Source: SAR86 cluster bacterium AG-422-E19 (lineage in GTDB: Bacteria; Pseudomonadota; Gammaproteobacteria; Magnimaribacterales; AG-339-G14). From it: 64,000 bases of DNA. Positions within the stretch are counted from its first letter, which is position 1; each line of letters begins with the position of its first letter. The notes beneath the pieces were generated by a model. The model saw only the letters and a program-made list of their open reading frames with translations, was not told the DNA's origin and ran no database searches. Positions 62,883 to 64,000 of the stretch are shown here, in pieces. Made by a program: the position numbers and the translations under genes. Location: NCBI GenBank assembly GCA_003213595.1, contig QCMR01000001.1, positions 1 through 64,000 of the forward strand, given 5' to 3'.

Positions 62883-62972
62883 AAAAGTTCCTTTTTAAAA
62901 GAATTATTTTAAACAGAATTAAAATTCTGTATATCTCTAATATTAAATACTTTTAAAGGTAAAATAGCATTC

Positions 62973-64000
62973 TTGAATAAGATATTTAATTTTCTTTTTT
63001 TCACTGCTTTTTATTTTGGAAGCATATTTGCTTCTAATATTGAATTTGAGGCTGACAAGACTTCTTTTAACACTGAAAATGAACTTCTGTTACTTGAAGG
63101 TAATGTATCTCTAAAAATAGAAAATCTTTTATTTAAAGCCGATCAAGTAAGTTTAGATAATAAAAATAAAGTATTTTCCAGCGAAAAAATTAGTTTTTCT
63201 TCCTTAGATGACTTTCTTTATGGACAAACTAATTTTGTAAGCATTTCTGAAAATGAAACAATAATGAGGGATGTTGAATTTTCAACCTGTCCTTGTGAAG
63301 ATAAAATTTGGTGGGTTGAATCCGAAGAATTGAAATTCCTAAACAGTATCAATACCCTTGCAGCAAAAAAAAGTAAGCTCAAAGTGCAAGGTAGGACTCT
63401 AGCGTATTTGAATAATGCAAATTTTCCTATAAGCGCAAAAAGAAAAAGTGGCATTCTTCTTCCAGAAATCTCCATAAATGAAAGATCGGGTCTTGATGTA
63501 AAAATTCCGGTTTATCTCAACCTTAAAGAAAATCTTGACCTTACTGTTGAGCCGAGATTGATGACTCAAAGAGGATATGGATTAACAAACCAACTTAGAT
63601 ACTTAGGTCAAGGCTATGAGGGATATTTCAATTCTTCTTTTTTAAAAGATGATGAATCTTCATTCAACATTCTTGAAAGAGATGATTTTAGGTGGTCGTA
63701 TAACTTTTTTCATGAGCAAAAATTTAAAGACTCTATATTTTTAAATTTTGATATTTCTTCTTCAGGAGATCCGTTTTATCTATCAGACTTGGGAAGTTTT
63801 CTCAGCGGCTTATCGAGAACTTACATATTACCTCAAAAAATTGATTTAAATTTTTTTAGTAAGAATTTGAAAATAAAAACGGATTTCAACTCTTTCAAAC
63901 TAACTAATCCACTTGCAAAAAACCAATTTCAAAGACTTCCTGGGTTAGAGCTGAATTATTTTTTAAATAGAGACAAATTAAATTTCAACCTCAATATGGA
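62973..64000 (+). CDS. lptD: LPS-assembly protein LptD, 5' part, truncated by window end (TTG start)
   Basis: Hand translation LNKIFNFLFFTAFYFGSIFASNIEFEADKTSFNTENELLLLEGNVSLKIENLLFKADQV...FSTCPCEDKIWWVESEEL...; open to window end; adjacent to amgK/murU. Confidence 0.88.
   Translation, partial: MNKIFNFLFFTAFYFGSIFASNIEFEADKTSFNTENELLLLEGNVSLKIENLLFKADQVSLDNKNKVFSSEKISFSSLDDFLYGQTNFVSISENETIMRDVEFSTCPCEDKIWWVESEELKFLNSINTLAAKKSKLKVQGRTLAYLNNANFPISAKRKSGILLPEISINERSGLDVKIPVYLNLKENLDLTVEPRLMTQRGYGLTNQLRYLGQGYEGYFNSSFLKDDESSFNILERDDFRWSYNFFHEQKFKDSIFLNFDISSSGDPFYLSDLGSFLSGLSRTYILPQKIDLNFFSKNLKIKTDFNSFKLTNPLAKNQFQRLPGLELNYFLNRDKLNFNLNM

Overview
AT-rich, densely packed bacterial chromosome segment from a gammaproteobacterium. 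Compact intergenic regions and many overlapping starts/stops suggest a streamlined, possibly marine lineage (inference). It is mostly housekeeping DNA. Supported content: msrA; MBL-fold and NUDIX proteins; nnrD, tsaE, priA; type-B L31 with a long acidic tail; typA, dut, coaBC, rpmB, rpmG (absent from the ORF track), maf, lnt, L,D-transpeptidase, glutathione peroxidase, rpiA, ilvA; a fau-6S RNA-zapA-zapB-like locus; pepP and a ubiH-family monooxygenase; a nearly complete heme cluster hemG-F-H-E-B-C(D) with a divergent ALAS-type hemA; a Fur-box-marked iron block (TonB receptor, FTR1 permease, second TonB receptor); tesA/ybbA/ybbP; a Coq4-like protein; a COG0523 GTPase with a DUF1826 partner; a CAU tRNA; rpoD, dnaG, ruvX, gshB, rsmE, fis, purH, purD; trpC-D-G-E, rpe, murU, amgK; and the 5' part of lptD running off the window. 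I found no CRISPR array, rRNA, prophage or transposase. The most interesting points are: the heme supercluster with a Shemin-type hemA and a HemC-HemD-like fusion; a hemH reading frame broken at an A8 homopolymer (error, or slippage-dependent expression); L31 with an acidic tail plus an apparent zinc-sparing gene set; a standalone Coq4-like protein; a long hairpin after the TonB receptor gene; and an overlooked 52-aa membrane ORF.
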